From Pseudovibrio sp. Tun.PSC04-5.I4 (lineage in GTDB: Bacteria; Pseudomonadota; Alphaproteobacteria; Rhizobiales; Stappiaceae): DNA of 64,000 nucleotides. Numbering within the stretch: position 1 is the first letter of the stretch; every line of letters begins with the position of its first letter. The stretch lies in the NCBI RefSeq assembly GCF_900104145.1, contig NZ_FNLB01000001.1:620001-684000 (forward strand). Reading direction: 5' to 3'. A program made the translations under genes and the position numbers. Below the pieces are notes generated by a model. It saw nothing but the letters and a program-made list of their open reading frames with translations. It was not told the DNA's origin and did no database searches. Positions 18,017 through 27,029 of the stretch are shown here, piece by piece.

Positions 18017-19180
18017 TTAAGCGCTTACTGGCTCACCGATCACTTCAACAAGCAGAGCCTTCGCCGCCTCCAGCGTCAGCTCAACGGGGTTACCACCAGC
18101 ACTTGGATCTTTGATTGCCTCAGCTGCCAACACATCAATTTTATCTGTGCCAACACCCAACGCGCTCAAAGTCTCCGGAACGCCCATGTCCGCCCGCATC
18201 TTCATCACAAAATCATAAAACCCATCAAACCCGCCAGAAATACCCAGATAAGACGCAAGCATCTCAATGCGATCCTCAATTGCAGCGCGGTTGAACTTCA
18301 ACACAGCGGGCATAATCACTGCATTGGTCATACCGTGATGTGTGTTGTAAACCGCACCAATCGGATGCGCCAAAGCGTGGATGCCGCCAAGGCCTTTCTG
18401 GAAAGCCACTGCACCCATCGCCGCTGCACTCATCATGTGGCCGCGCGCTTCAATATCATTCGGATCAGCAAAAACCTTTGGCAAGTTCTCTTTGACCAGT
18501 CGCATACCCTCAAGCGCAATGCCTTGAGACATTGGATGATAGTGAGGGGAACAGAATGCCTCCAGCGAGTGAATAAACGCATCAATGCCTGTACCAACAG
18601 TGATCATCTGCGGCATACCAACAGTCAGCTCAGGATCACAGATCACGATGCTTGGCAGGATCTTTGGATGGAAGATGATCTTCTTCACATGTGTTTGCGA
18701 GTTGGTTATGACGCTTGCGCGGCCCACTTCAGAGCCCGTACCAGCTGTTGTCGGCACGGCGATATTCGGGTAGATCGCATCCGCATCTGCGCGGGTCCAC
18801 CAGTCCCCAATATCTTCAAAATCCCAAACCGGACGCGTCTGTCCAGCCTGAAAAGCAACCAGCTTGCCAAGGTCAAGACCTGAACCACCGCCAAACGCAA
18901 CCACGCCGTCATGGCCACCTGCGTTAAACGCAGCAACGCCAGCGGTAAGGTTAATCTCGGTTGGGTTTGGATCAACATCGCAGAACATGCCGCGACCAAG
19001 GCCAGCCGCTTCCATAATGTCTAGCGTGTTAGATGTGATCGGCAGGCTGGCAAGGCCTTTGTCGGTCACCAGCAACGGCTTTTTCATGCCAGCAGCAGCA
19101 CAGGCCTCGGCCAGTTCTTTAATGCGGCCAGCTCCAAAACGGATAGCAGTTGGGTAGCTCCAGTTTGCTGTCAACGACAT
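18017..19180 (-). CDS. Iron-containing (group III) alcohol dehydrogenase
   Basis: 387 residues from ATG 19180; AGAAGG lies ten bases upstream, better spaced than the ATG at 19189. The N-terminal NAD-binding part carries GGGSGLDLGKLVAF, and PTTAGTGSEVGRASVI follows. The C-terminal metal domain has MGAVAFQKGLGGIHALAHPIG and YNTHHGMTNAVIMPAV, whose histidines bind Fe2+ or Zn2+. It oxidises an alcohol to an aldehyde, or the reverse, using NAD(P). It is the last gene of the operon, directly after an aldehyde dehydrogenase, so an alcohol-aldehyde-acid sequence is likely. Confidence 0.93.
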   Translation of the reverse strand: MSLTANWSYPTAIRFGAGRIKELAEACAAAGMKKPLLVTDKGLASLPITSNTLDIMEAAGLGRGMFCDVDPNPTEINLTAGVAAFNAGGHDGVVAFGGGSGLDLGKLVAFQAGQTRPVWDFEDIGDWWTRADADAIYPNIAVPTTAGTGSEVGRASVITNSQTHVKKIIFHPKILPSIVICDPELTVGMPQMITVGTGIDAFIHSLEAFCSPHYHPMSQGIALEGMRLVKENLPKVFADPNDIEARGHMMSAAAMGAVAFQKGLGGIHALAHPIGAVYNTHHGMTNAVIMPAVLKFNRAAIEDRIEMLASYLGISGGFDGFYDFVMKMRADMGVPETLSALGVGTDKIDVLAAEAIKDPSAGGNPVELTLEAAKALLVEVIGEPVSA

Positions 19181-19185
19181 TTTTC

Positions 19186-20568
19186 TCATGCCTTCTTGAG
19201 ATGGTAGGATTTAGGACGGGTCAGGTTCTGATAGCCGATGGACGACAGACCGCCACCACGACCAGTGTCCTTGCAACCAGTCCAACACAGAGCAGGATCC
19301 AGATAGTCAGCCCGGTTCATGAACACGGTCCCAGTTTCAACCTGCCTCCCAATTTTAGCTGCACGTACAGGGTCTTGTGTCCAAAGCGATGCTGTCAGCC
19401 CATAGTGACTGTCATTCATCAAAGCGATCGCTTCTTCGTCGCTCTCAACCTTCATGATGCCAACAACGGGTCCAAAGCTTTCCTCCCGCATGACATCCAT
19501 AGAGTGCGTCACGTTGGTCAGGATCTGCGGTGCAAGGTAGGCCCCGCCATCATCCTGCGGGAACAGGCTTGCATCAATCATCGGGGTTGCGCCAGCAGCA
19601 ACAGCGTCTGCTGTTTGCTTGCGAACAACTTCGGCAAAACGGACATTTGCCATTGGACCGATGGTTGTTTCTTTATCCAGCGGAGACCCGAGTTTGTAGC
19701 TGGAAACGATCTCAACAGCCTTCTTCACAAACGCATCATATTTGGAAGAATGCACGTAGATCCGCTCGATCCCACAACAACACTGACCGGAGTTGAACAT
19801 GGCACCGTCAATGAGCGTTTCAGCTGCAGCCTCAACGTCTGCATCATCCATCACATAACCGGGATCTTTACCACCAAGTTCAAGGCCAAGACCGGTGAAG
19901 GTGCCAGCTGCTGCGATTTCCATTGCACGGCCACCACCAACAGAGCCGGTGAAGTTCACGAAGCCAAAGTGACGCCCTGCGATCAGGTGCGATGTGGTGT
20001 CATGATCAAGGAAGAGGTTCTGGAACACCTGTGCAGGCACACCCGCTTCAGCAAATGCGGAGGCCATACGCTCTCCAACCAGCAAGGTCTGGGTCGCGTG
20101 TTTTAAGATCACAGCGTTACCGGCAATCAGAGCCGGGGCAACAGTGTTGATCGCGGTCATGTAAGGGTAATTCCATGGCGCGACAACGAGGATAACACCG
20201 TGAGGTTCTTTCTCGATCCGACGCTCGAAATTGTCGCTTTCCTCAACCACAATCGGCTTGAGGCTTTCCGCCGCAATTGTCGCCATGTGAGAAGCCCGCT
20301 CGTTAAAGCCACCAAACTCACCGCCATACCGGATAGGACGACCCATCATTTTCGCGAGCTCAGGCACGATCTCGTCGTTCTGTTCACCAATCCTGGCAAC
20401 ACCAGCCATCACCAGCTTAATGCGCTCTTCCAGCGGGCGAGAGGCCCATTCCTTTTGAGCGTATTTTGCTTCAGCGATGACAGCTTCTGCTTGTTTTTGG
20501 TTTGCCACCGGACGTTCTGCAAACACAGATCCATCTACAGGCGAAATACATTTTAGTGTCTTGATCAT
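19186..20568 (-). CDS. NAD(P)-dependent aldehyde dehydrogenase
   Basis: 460 residues from ATG 20568; an upstream TTG is less likely. Catalytic residues are the Glu of LGLELGGKDPGYV and the nucleophile in FNSGQCCCGIERIYVH, where three adjacent Cys occur. PWNYPYMTAINTVAPALIAG binds the cofactor. It converts an aldehyde to the carboxylic acid in the cytoplasm. It lies between the glutamine-synthetase-like ligase and the iron alcohol dehydrogenase, so a gamma-glutamyl-aminoaldehyde is a plausible substrate, as for PuuC. Confidence 0.93.
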   Translation of the reverse strand: MIKTLKCISPVDGSVFAERPVANQKQAEAVIAEAKYAQKEWASRPLEERIKLVMAGVARIGEQNDEIVPELAKMMGRPIRYGGEFGGFNERASHMATIAAESLKPIVVEESDNFERRIEKEPHGVILVVAPWNYPYMTAINTVAPALIAGNAVILKHATQTLLVGERMASAFAEAGVPAQVFQNLFLDHDTTSHLIAGRHFGFVNFTGSVGGGRAMEIAAAGTFTGLGLELGGKDPGYVMDDADVEAAAETLIDGAMFNSGQCCCGIERIYVHSSKYDAFVKKAVEIVSSYKLGSPLDKETTIGPMANVRFAEVVRKQTADAVAAGATPMIDASLFPQDDGGAYLAPQILTNVTHSMDVMREESFGPVVGIMKVESDEEAIALMNDSHYGLTASLWTQDPVRAAKIGRQVETGTVFMNRADYLDPALCWTGCKDTGRGGGLSSIGYQNLTRPKSYHLKKA

Positions 20569-20605
20569 GGTCAACTCATCATTCGCAGCGTAAGGGCCGC
20601 ATAAA

Positions 20606-22003
20606 TCAGGATCGTTCAAATCCGCGCATAACTTCCCAGTCAGTTACACCGCGGTCGTACTCGTCTTGCTCGATTTTGGCTGCGTGCGCATAGTGATCAA
20701 TCACATCGCTGCCAAACGCGTTTCGAAGCATCTCAGAGGATCTTAGCTCTTGCGCCGCATCGCGCAACGTCTTTGGAATCTCGCGAATGTTCTCGGTGCC
20801 GTATGCATCTCCGCGGAACTCTGGTTCCAGCTCCAGCTTATTCTCGATACCATCAATTCCAGCAGCAAGCAGAGCCGCCATCGCAAGGTATGGGTTGAGA
20901 TCAGCGCCGCCAACACGGCATTCAACACGCACGGCTTTGCCGCCTTCCCCACACACACGGTAACCAGCGGTCCGGTTATCAAGGCTCCAAATCGCTTTGG
21001 TCGGCGCAAAAGTGCCTTCCGCAAAACGTTTGTAGGAGTTGATGTTTGGCGCAAGGAAATAGGTGATCTCGCTGGCGTGTTTCAATAGCCCTGCCAGATA
21101 GTAGCGCATCAATTTGGACATGCCGTATTCGCCAGCTGGATCGTAGAATAGAGACTCGCCGTCCTTACCCCAAAGTGACTGGTGAACATGTGAGGAGTTG
21201 CCAGATGCCTCATTGCTCCACTTCGCCATAAAGCTCACGCTCTGGCCTTGCTGCCATGCAATTTCTTTACAGCCGTTTTTAGTAATTGAGTGGCGATCTG
21301 CCATCTTCAACGCATCGGAGTAGCGAACGTTGATCTCTTCCTGACCTGCATCAGCTTCGCCCTTTGAGCACTCCACTGGAATGTCCGCGCCGTTAAGGCC
21401 ATTACGAATGGCGCGCATGACGTTCTCTTCCTTGGTGGTCTGGAAGATGTGGTAGTCCTCATTGTAATTGGAAACCGGAGATAGCCCGCGATAGCCCTGA
21501 GCTCCAGCTTCTTCATAGCTTTGTTTGAAGATGAAGAATTCCAGCTCAGTCGCCATATTGGCGGTCATGCCCATGCCTTCAAGACGATCCACCTGTCTCT
21601 TCAAGATGGCGCGAGGCGAATGGGGAACTTCTTTATGGGTGCGATGATCCAGAACATCACAGAGAACCAGTGCGGTGCCATCAAGCCATGGAATGACACG
21701 CAAGGTATCCAGATCCGGCTTCATGACATAATCGCCGTAACCCGCTTGCCAACTGGTGGATTTGTAGCCGTCTGGCGTGCTCATCTCCATATCCGTTGCC
21801 AGCAGATAATTGCAGCAGTGAGTTTCTTCCCATGCGCTGTTCACAAAGAATTCTGCCTGAAACCGCTTGCCCATCAAGCGGCCTTGCATATCAACCTGTG
21901 CCGCGACAACGGTATCGATCTCACCAGCAGTGACCAGCTCACGCAAATCGTCGAGGGTTAACTTTCCGGTTCTACGTGTCTTTTTAGTTTCTTCTCGCAA
22001 CAT
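20606..22003 (-). CDS. Glutamine-synthetase-like gamma-glutamylamine ligase
   Basis: 465 residues, GS fold. An N-terminal beta-grasp (to about residue 120) is followed by the catalytic domain, with metal ligands in MATELEFFIF, the adenine/metal loop NEASGNSSHVHQSLW, NRTAGYRVCGEG and the late RVEC block. The sequence is of the PuuA/IpuC/GlnT type rather than housekeeping GlnA: it lacks the Tyr adenylylation region and lies in a catabolic operon. Such enzymes use ATP to join glutamate to a primary amine. The flanking dehydrogenases and amidohydrolase suggest it begins degradation of an amine or amino alcohol; the amine is unknown. Confidence 0.85.
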   Translation of the reverse strand: MLREETKKTRRTGKLTLDDLRELVTAGEIDTVVAAQVDMQGRLMGKRFQAEFFVNSAWEETHCCNYLLATDMEMSTPDGYKSTSWQAGYGDYVMKPDLDTLRVIPWLDGTALVLCDVLDHRTHKEVPHSPRAILKRQVDRLEGMGMTANMATELEFFIFKQSYEEAGAQGYRGLSPVSNYNEDYHIFQTTKEENVMRAIRNGLNGADIPVECSKGEADAGQEEINVRYSDALKMADRHSITKNGCKEIAWQQGQSVSFMAKWSNEASGNSSHVHQSLWGKDGESLFYDPAGEYGMSKLMRYYLAGLLKHASEITYFLAPNINSYKRFAEGTFAPTKAIWSLDNRTAGYRVCGEGGKAVRVECRVGGADLNPYLAMAALLAAGIDGIENKLELEPEFRGDAYGTENIREIPKTLRDAAQELRSSEMLRNAFGSDVIDHYAHAAKIEQDEYDRGVTDWEVMRGFERS

Positions 22004-22137
22004 ACCTGTTCCCCGAGGACCAATTTGAAAGTGGCTGATGTGATCGCCTCTCCTGCGAACACCAGTGGCACTGAGACCTTAAAAGAATTGGGTGGTCAGC
22101 CCCCATAGGGGCCAACCGGTTTCAAATGCGTCGTCAC

Positions 22138-23193
22138 TTAGCTGTAACGGTATGGACGTCCAGCTTTCGTCATTGCAGCGTTGTATTCCTTGAGGATTTT
22201 AACAACACGTGCATTACGCTCGGATTTGGCTGCAATTTCATCCCAGAACTTGTGAGCTTCTGCTTCAACAGTTGCCCACTCCTCATCAGGAATAGTTGTC
22301 AGTTCCATCTTCTCGCCTTGCGTGCGCAGCTTTGCTTCGCCTGCCCAGTACCAATGCTGACGGTAGTAATGTGAACTATCCATGCACAGGTTGAAGAGGG
22401 TTTTCAGGTGCTCTGGCAACTCATCCCAACGCTCGGAGTTGGCAAAGTAAGAGCCTGCCCACGCGCCGGAAATGTTGTTGGTGAGGAAGTAGTTGGTGAC
22501 ATCTGCCCAACCTACTGTGTAATCCTCAGTGATACCGGACCATGCAATACCGTCCAGTTCGCCAGTTTGCATCGCAACTTCAATGTCTTCCCATGGCAAT
22601 GTTACCGGCACAACGCCAAAGCGTGTGAGGAACTTGCCAGCTGTTGGGAAGGTGAAGACGCGTTTGCCTTTAAGGTCAGCAAGGCTGCGGATTGGTTCTT
22701 TTGTCGCAAAATGACAAGGATCCCACGCACCAGCTGAAAGCCATTTAACGCCTTCAACTTCATCGTAAGCTTCTTCCCAGATTTCCTTCAAACCCCAATG
22801 GTTAAACAGGGCAGGAACATCAAGGCTGTAACGAGAAGCAAACGGGAAGTAGCCACCGAAAACGGAAACATCTACTGGCGCAGCAATGGAATCATCATCA
22901 GACTGCACTGCATCAATTGTGCCGCGCTGCATCGCACGGAACAGCTCGCCAGTTGGAACCAGCTGATCTGCATAGTACAGCTGAATTTCCATCTCGCCAT
23001 TGGCAGCCTTGTTGAAGGCATCAATGGATGGCTTGATGACGTGCTGTGCAAGTGCTGCACCAGCATAGGTCTGCAAACGCCATGTAATTTTGCGGCCTGC
23101 TGCGTGAACGGCAGGCGCTGCAAGAGTGGAAGCACCAGCAGCTGCAACGGTTGTTAAACCGGCTTTTTTAAGAAAATCACGTCTATTGGTCAT
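22138..23193 (-). CDS. TRAP transporter substrate-binding protein (DctP/TakP type) with Tat signal
   Basis: 351 residues from ATG 23193, eight bases after AAGGGG; ATG 23199 is possible but too close to it. The N-terminus MTNRRDFLKKAGLTTVAAAG has a twin-arginine signal, so export is of the folded protein. The mature region contains WRLQTYAGAALAQHVIKPSIDAFNKAANGE and LKGKRVFTFPTAGKFLTRFG, as in alpha-keto acid or lactate TRAP receptors (TakP group). It lies between the permease genes and the ligase, so it probably binds the compound the operon degrades, or its carboxylate. Confidence 0.9.
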   Translation of the reverse strand: MTNRRDFLKKAGLTTVAAAGASTLAAPAVHAAGRKITWRLQTYAGAALAQHVIKPSIDAFNKAANGEMEIQLYYADQLVPTGELFRAMQRGTIDAVQSDDDSIAAPVDVSVFGGYFPFASRYSLDVPALFNHWGLKEIWEEAYDEVEGVKWLSAGAWDPCHFATKEPIRSLADLKGKRVFTFPTAGKFLTRFGVVPVTLPWEDIEVAMQTGELDGIAWSGITEDYTVGWADVTNYFLTNNISGAWAGSYFANSERWDELPEHLKTLFNLCMDSSHYYRQHWYWAGEAKLRTQGEKMELTTIPDEEWATVEAEAHKFWDEIAAKSERNARVVKILKEYNAAMTKAGRPYRYS

Positions 23194-23330
23194 ACTCATT
23201 TCCCCTTGGAATATGAATTTCAAACCCTCAGCACCGGTGGAACTTTTTATAGTGAGGGAGGTGATTTTTCTCTCTCCAGCCGGTATTCTCAAATAATATC
23301 AATCGTTACGCTGACAAAACAGCTCCTTCG

Positions 23331-24656
23331 TCAGCGTGCATAATAAAGATTTGGTAGCCACAGAGCGATCTGCGGGAAGATCGTAACAAGAGCCAACCCA
23401 AAGACCATGATCGCCACAAACGGAACGATGGACTTATAGATGTCAGTCAGCGAAATCTCCGGCGGTGCCATAGCGCGCATCAGGAACAGGTTGTAGCCAA
23501 ACGGCGGTGTCATGTAGGCGATCTGACAGGTGATGGTGTACAGCACGCCGTACCAGACAAGATCGAAACCCAGCACTTTCACCAATGGGATGTAAAGCGG
23601 AGCCACAATCACCAGCATGGCCGTGTCATCCAAAAACATACCCATGACAATGTAGGAAAGCTGCATCAGGAGCAGGATTTCCCATGGACCAAGGCCAAGG
23701 TCGCCAACAAAGAAGCCTTCAATGGCACGCACTGCGCCCAGTCCATCAAACACGGCCCCAAAGCACAGAGCTGCCAGAATGATCCACATGAACATACAGC
23801 TGATCTGAAGCGTCTTTTCCGTGGTGATATGAATAAGCCGGAAGTTGAGGCGACCTTTTAAACCAGCCGCAATTGTTGCAGCTGTTGCCCCAACCGCAGA
23901 ACTTTCCACCAGACTGGTGATGCCCATCAAAAACAGGCCGGTCATGCAGAAGAAAATAGCGACCGGAATGATGCCAGCCCGCAAAAGGCGCAGTTTTTCA
24001 GAGAACGTTATTTGCGCACGCTCTTCCGCAGAAATAACCGGCCCAAGTTCGGGTTGAATCTTGCAGCGGACCACAATGTAAAGAATGAACAAACCAGCAA
24101 GCAACAGACCCGGCAACGCACCGGCAAGCCAGAGTTTACCCACGGGTTGACGGGCAATCATGCCGTACAGAACCAGCACAACACTTGGCGGAACAAGAAT
24201 GCCCAGTGAGGAACCGGCCTGAATAACGCCCGTCACCATCACCTTGTCATACCCACGGCGTAGCAGTTCGGGCAGAGCAATGGTTGCTCCAATTGCCATA
24301 CCAGCAACAGACAGACCGTTCATGGCAGATATCATCACCATGAGGCCGACTGTGCCGATCGCCAATCCACCAGGCAGGTTTCCGGTCCAGACGTGGAACA
24401 TCTTATAAAGATCCTCCGCAATCCCGGATTCAGAGAGCATATACCCCATGAAAATGAAGAGTGGCAGCGTGAGGAGCGGATACCATTTCATCAGCTTCAT
24501 GCTGGCGGAAAAGGCCATTTCAGAGCCGCCATTGCCCCACAAAAGCAAGGCAGCAATAACAGCAACAGACCCGATTGCAGCAAACACGCGTTGCCCGGTG
24601 AGGAGCATCAGCATCATGCTGGAGAACATAAGAACGGCGATTAGTTCATAGCTCAT
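23331..24656 (-). CDS. TRAP transporter large permease (DctM family)
   Basis: 441 residues with about 12 hydrophobic helices. Typical blocks are PLLTLPLFIFMGYMLSESGIA, MISAMNGLSVAGMAIGATIALPELL and SSLGILVPPSVVLVLYG. The ATG overlaps the TGA of the small permease gene (ATGA at 24653-24656). It is the channel subunit of the TRAP importer in the glutamylation operon. Confidence 0.93.
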   Translation of the reverse strand: MSYELIAVLMFSSMMLMLLTGQRVFAAIGSVAVIAALLLWGNGGSEMAFSASMKLMKWYPLLTLPLFIFMGYMLSESGIAEDLYKMFHVWTGNLPGGLAIGTVGLMVMISAMNGLSVAGMAIGATIALPELLRRGYDKVMVTGVIQAGSSLGILVPPSVVLVLYGMIARQPVGKLWLAGALPGLLLAGLFILYIVVRCKIQPELGPVISAEERAQITFSEKLRLLRAGIIPVAIFFCMTGLFLMGITSLVESSAVGATAATIAAGLKGRLNFRLIHITTEKTLQISCMFMWIILAALCFGAVFDGLGAVRAIEGFFVGDLGLGPWEILLLMQLSYIVMGMFLDDTAMLVIVAPLYIPLVKVLGFDLVWYGVLYTITCQIAYMTPPFGYNLFLMRAMAPPEISLTDIYKSIVPFVAIMVFGLALVTIFPQIALWLPNLYYAR

Positions 24657-25162
24657 GGCATGGGCCTCCCAAGGGCGGCTGCCAGATCTTTAAAGAACGT
24701 CGCAATTGCTTGGAGCAGCATCAAAAATATTCCAAAACACATAACGGCTTTAATGGGCGCCATTTTAGGGGCCCAGGCCGAGTAGCTCTCCTCGCCGTAT
24801 TTGAGGGCATATTCCAAGCTGGAAAGACCGCCATACAGAAGGAAGATAAGGTAGAAGATCAAAAGCAGGATGGTCATGACATCCATGGCCGCTTTGCGCC
24901 GCGGAGACCACGATCCGTAAAACAAATCCATGCGCACATGTGATTGGGTTTGCATGGAATATGCGCCGCCAAGCAGGTAATAGGCCGCCATGGTGAACTG
25001 TGCTGTTTCCAGCGTCCACAAAGGTGGTGCTAAAAACGTCTTTGCAAACGAGGAGTAAAGCAAAACCCCCAGCATGACGAAGATGAGATACATGGCAAAC
25101 CGACCAACATACTTGGTGATCCAGTCCACATATCTGATGAATACAACTATTCCCCTTGGCAT
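24653..25162 (-). CDS. TRAP transporter small permease (DctQ family)
   Basis: 169 residues from ATG 25162, which follows the amidohydrolase stop by one base; a longer reading from 25252 would overlap that gene. Four transmembrane segments are visible, with the DctQ block SHVRMDLFYGSWSPRRKAAMD in the middle. It joins the binding protein to the DctM channel encoded by the next gene. Confidence 0.9.
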   Translation of the reverse strand: MPRGIVVFIRYVDWITKYVGRFAMYLIFVMLGVLLYSSFAKTFLAPPLWTLETAQFTMAAYYLLGGAYSMQTQSHVRMDLFYGSWSPRRKAAMDVMTILLLIFYLIFLLYGGLSSLEYALKYGEESYSAWAPKMAPIKAVMCFGIFLMLLQAIATFFKDLAAALGRPMP

Positions 25163-25163
25163 G

Positions 25164-26000
25164 TTATCTCGCTGCCCTTGTTGTTGAATCAGATCCTTCG
25201 TCGCGGCGATCAGAGCTCTCTTTGAAGCCCGACAAACCATGCAAAATTGCATCTCCCAACAGCTTTGCCAGCTTCTCCTGCCCTTCCACCTTTGCGATTA
25301 GATCGTTTCTTAGTTCAATCATGACGTTTAAAATACCGCGTGACTGTGCCTGACAAACGAGGGTATGCGTAACCCCGTCTTCCGGCCCATATGGCTCATT
25401 TCGCTGGACATTAAAGTCCGTATTGCCTTCCAGAACGGCGAGCAAAGCATCTGCAAACCGCGTGTCATCATCATGCAAAATTCCGAGTTCAACATCACGC
25501 TGTTTGCCGTTGTAAACGGGCGTGAAGGAATGCACGGTCACCATGATGGGCGATTGGCTTGCCGCCAGCTTCCCATCCAACGCTTTGCGAACGGCCCTTT
25601 GAAACGGGCGGTAGTATTGCTCGGTACGGGTCAATCGCTGCTCGTCACTCAGACAAACATTGCCCGGCACATCGTAGATCTCGCTTTTTTCCGGCATGGC
25701 GCTTGGCGCTTCCGGCGGGCGATTACAATCATAGACGAGGCGCGAAATTCTCTGAGCGACGAGCGGAGCGTCTAGCTGTTTGGATAGAAGTAAAGCGACG
25801 GCCAAGGCACCCGGATCCCAGGCTGCATGGCTTTCGGCAGCCTTCCGGCTCAATCCGAGCCCATCCAGAGAAGCAGGAATTGTTTTTGAGGCATGTTCAC
25901 AAACCAATACAATCGGTGCCGAACCGCCTGTATTAATCGTTTCAACCGTTGCGCCCACGGTAGAATCTATCTGGTCATTGTTGACCTGAGACAAGACCAC
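25164..26000 (-). CDS. N-formylglutamate amidohydrolase family protein
   Basis: 278 residues. PF05013 features are PIVLVCEHASKTIPASLDGLGL with the metal-binding Glu-His, ESHAAWDPGALAVA, and the MVTVHSFTPVYNGKQRDVELGIL block. Family members hydrolyse N-formylglutamate or related acyl-glutamates using Zn2+. No hut genes are present, so a histidine role is unlikely; here it may release glutamate from a gamma-glutamyl intermediate. The start is uncertain: GTG 26000 directly touches GGAGGG, while TTG 25994 has better spacing. It is the first gene of the seven-gene operon. Confidence 0.85.
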   Translation of the reverse strand: MVLSQVNNDQIDSTVGATVETINTGGSAPIVLVCEHASKTIPASLDGLGLSRKAAESHAAWDPGALAVALLLSKQLDAPLVAQRISRLVYDCNRPPEAPSAMPEKSEIYDVPGNVCLSDEQRLTRTEQYYRPFQRAVRKALDGKLAASQSPIMVTVHSFTPVYNGKQRDVELGILHDDDTRFADALLAVLEGNTDFNVQRNEPYGPEDGVTHTLVCQAQSRGILNVMIELRNDLIAKVEGQEKLAKLLGDAILHGLSGFKESSDRRDEGSDSTTRAAR

Positions 26001-26029
26001 CCCTCCGATACATCTTGTTTTTGCTTGAA

Positions 26030-26066
26030 CTTTCAGAGATTTTACCCGTAAAACAGATTCTGAAAG
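26030..26066. promoter_or_regulatory. Nested inverted repeat in the amidohydrolase-RpiR divergent region
   Basis: CTTTCAGA (26030-26037) and TCTGAAAG (26059-26066) flank an inner palindrome TTTTAC-CC-GTAAAA (26040-26053). The 144-base gap separates the catabolic operon from its divergent RpiR gene, so this is the likely regulator binding site. Confidence 0.5.
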
Positions 26067-26144
26067 AAACGTTCCTGAAGAAGGTAATCTGAATGGATCG
26101 TTTCACAAAGCCTAAAAACTAGGCAAAATTACATATAAAAACAG

Positions 26145-27029
26145 GTGACACGCGTGCAGGACCCACAAGAACAGACAGTAGCGGAGAAATTACGGGGGCA
26201 TTTTAATGGGTTAACACGCGCTGAGCGCCAGCTTGCGGTCGCGCTTCTTGCAAATTACCCGGTTTGTGGACTAGGCAGTGTTTCCGAGCTGGCAAAGGCT
26301 GCAAACGTGTCCAGCCCAACCGTTGTTAGAATGTCACAAAAGATTGGGTTTGCAGGCTTTTCCGAGCTTCAGGCAGCCTTGCGGAATGAGTTGGAGGCCA
26401 CCCTTTCAAACCCCATCGCCAAACAAGAGCGCTGGACCCGCAATGCACCAGATGCACATATTTTAAACAGGTTTGCTGACGCAGTAATCGACAACCTGAA
26501 ACAAACATTACAACAAATTGATACGCAGGAGTTTGATAGGGCGGTGCAGATTCTGACTGACCAGAGCCGTGCAGTCCACATTGTGGGCGGACGAATTACA
26601 CGGGCGCTGTCGGATTATTTTTTCACCCACCTGCAGGTTATTCGCGATGACGTGATCGCCATTGCCTCCAATGCAAACACATGGCCGCATTACCTGCTGA
26701 ACATGAAACCGGGAGACATTGTTGTTGTCTTCGACATTCGCCGTTACGAGCACGACATTCTACGCTTTGTAGATCTCGCCCGCGAGCGCGGTGTCGTCGT
26801 CATCGTGTTTACTGATCAATGGACCTCACCAGCGGCGGTCAATGCTGAGTACGTTTTCAACGCCCGCATTGAAGCGCCCTCCGCTTGGGATAGTACTGTT
26901 GTCATCATGTTCATTCTGGAGGCGATGATTGAGGCAATGACCACCTCAACATGGGACATCACCCGCGAGCGCATGAACACCTTGGAAAAACTGTTTGACA
27001 AAACCAAGATGTTCAGCAAATCCAGTTAG
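26145..27029 (+). CDS. RpiR-family transcriptional regulator (HTH + SIS)
   Basis: 294 residues. The N-terminal HTH_6 domain contains LTRAERQLAVALLANYPVCGLGSVSELAKAANVSSPTVVRMSQKIGF, with the helix-turn-helix at about residues 40-70. The SIS domain (about 130-260) has AVHIVGGRITRALSDYFFTHLQ and PGDIVVVFDIRRYEHDIL. It is divergent from the glutamylation operon and so probably controls it, with a pathway metabolite binding the SIS domain. GTG 26145 is taken as start; GTG 26154 is also reasonable. Confidence 0.9.
   Translation: MTRVQDPQEQTVAEKLRGHFNGLTRAERQLAVALLANYPVCGLGSVSELAKAANVSSPTVVRMSQKIGFAGFSELQAALRNELEATLSNPIAKQERWTRNAPDAHILNRFADAVIDNLKQTLQQIDTQEFDRAVQILTDQSRAVHIVGGRITRALSDYFFTHLQVIRDDVIAIASNANTWPHYLLNMKPGDIVVVFDIRRYEHDILRFVDLARERGVVVIVFTDQWTSPAAVNAEYVFNARIEAPSAWDSTVVIMFILEAMIEAMTTSTWDITRERMNTLEKLFDKTKMFSKSS

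Noticed and set aside
17981..18883. Rightward 300-codon open frame over the alcohol dehydrogenase
   Set aside because: Antisense shadow of a gene with full catalytic motifs.
20606..22003. Housekeeping glutamine synthetase
   Set aside because: Operon context, lack of the adenylylation Tyr region and resemblance to PuuA/IpuC point to a gamma-glutamylamine ligase.
25164..26000. Histidine degradation role for the N-formylglutamate amidohydrolase
   Set aside because: No hut gene is nearby, and the neighbours form a glutamylation and oxidation pathway.
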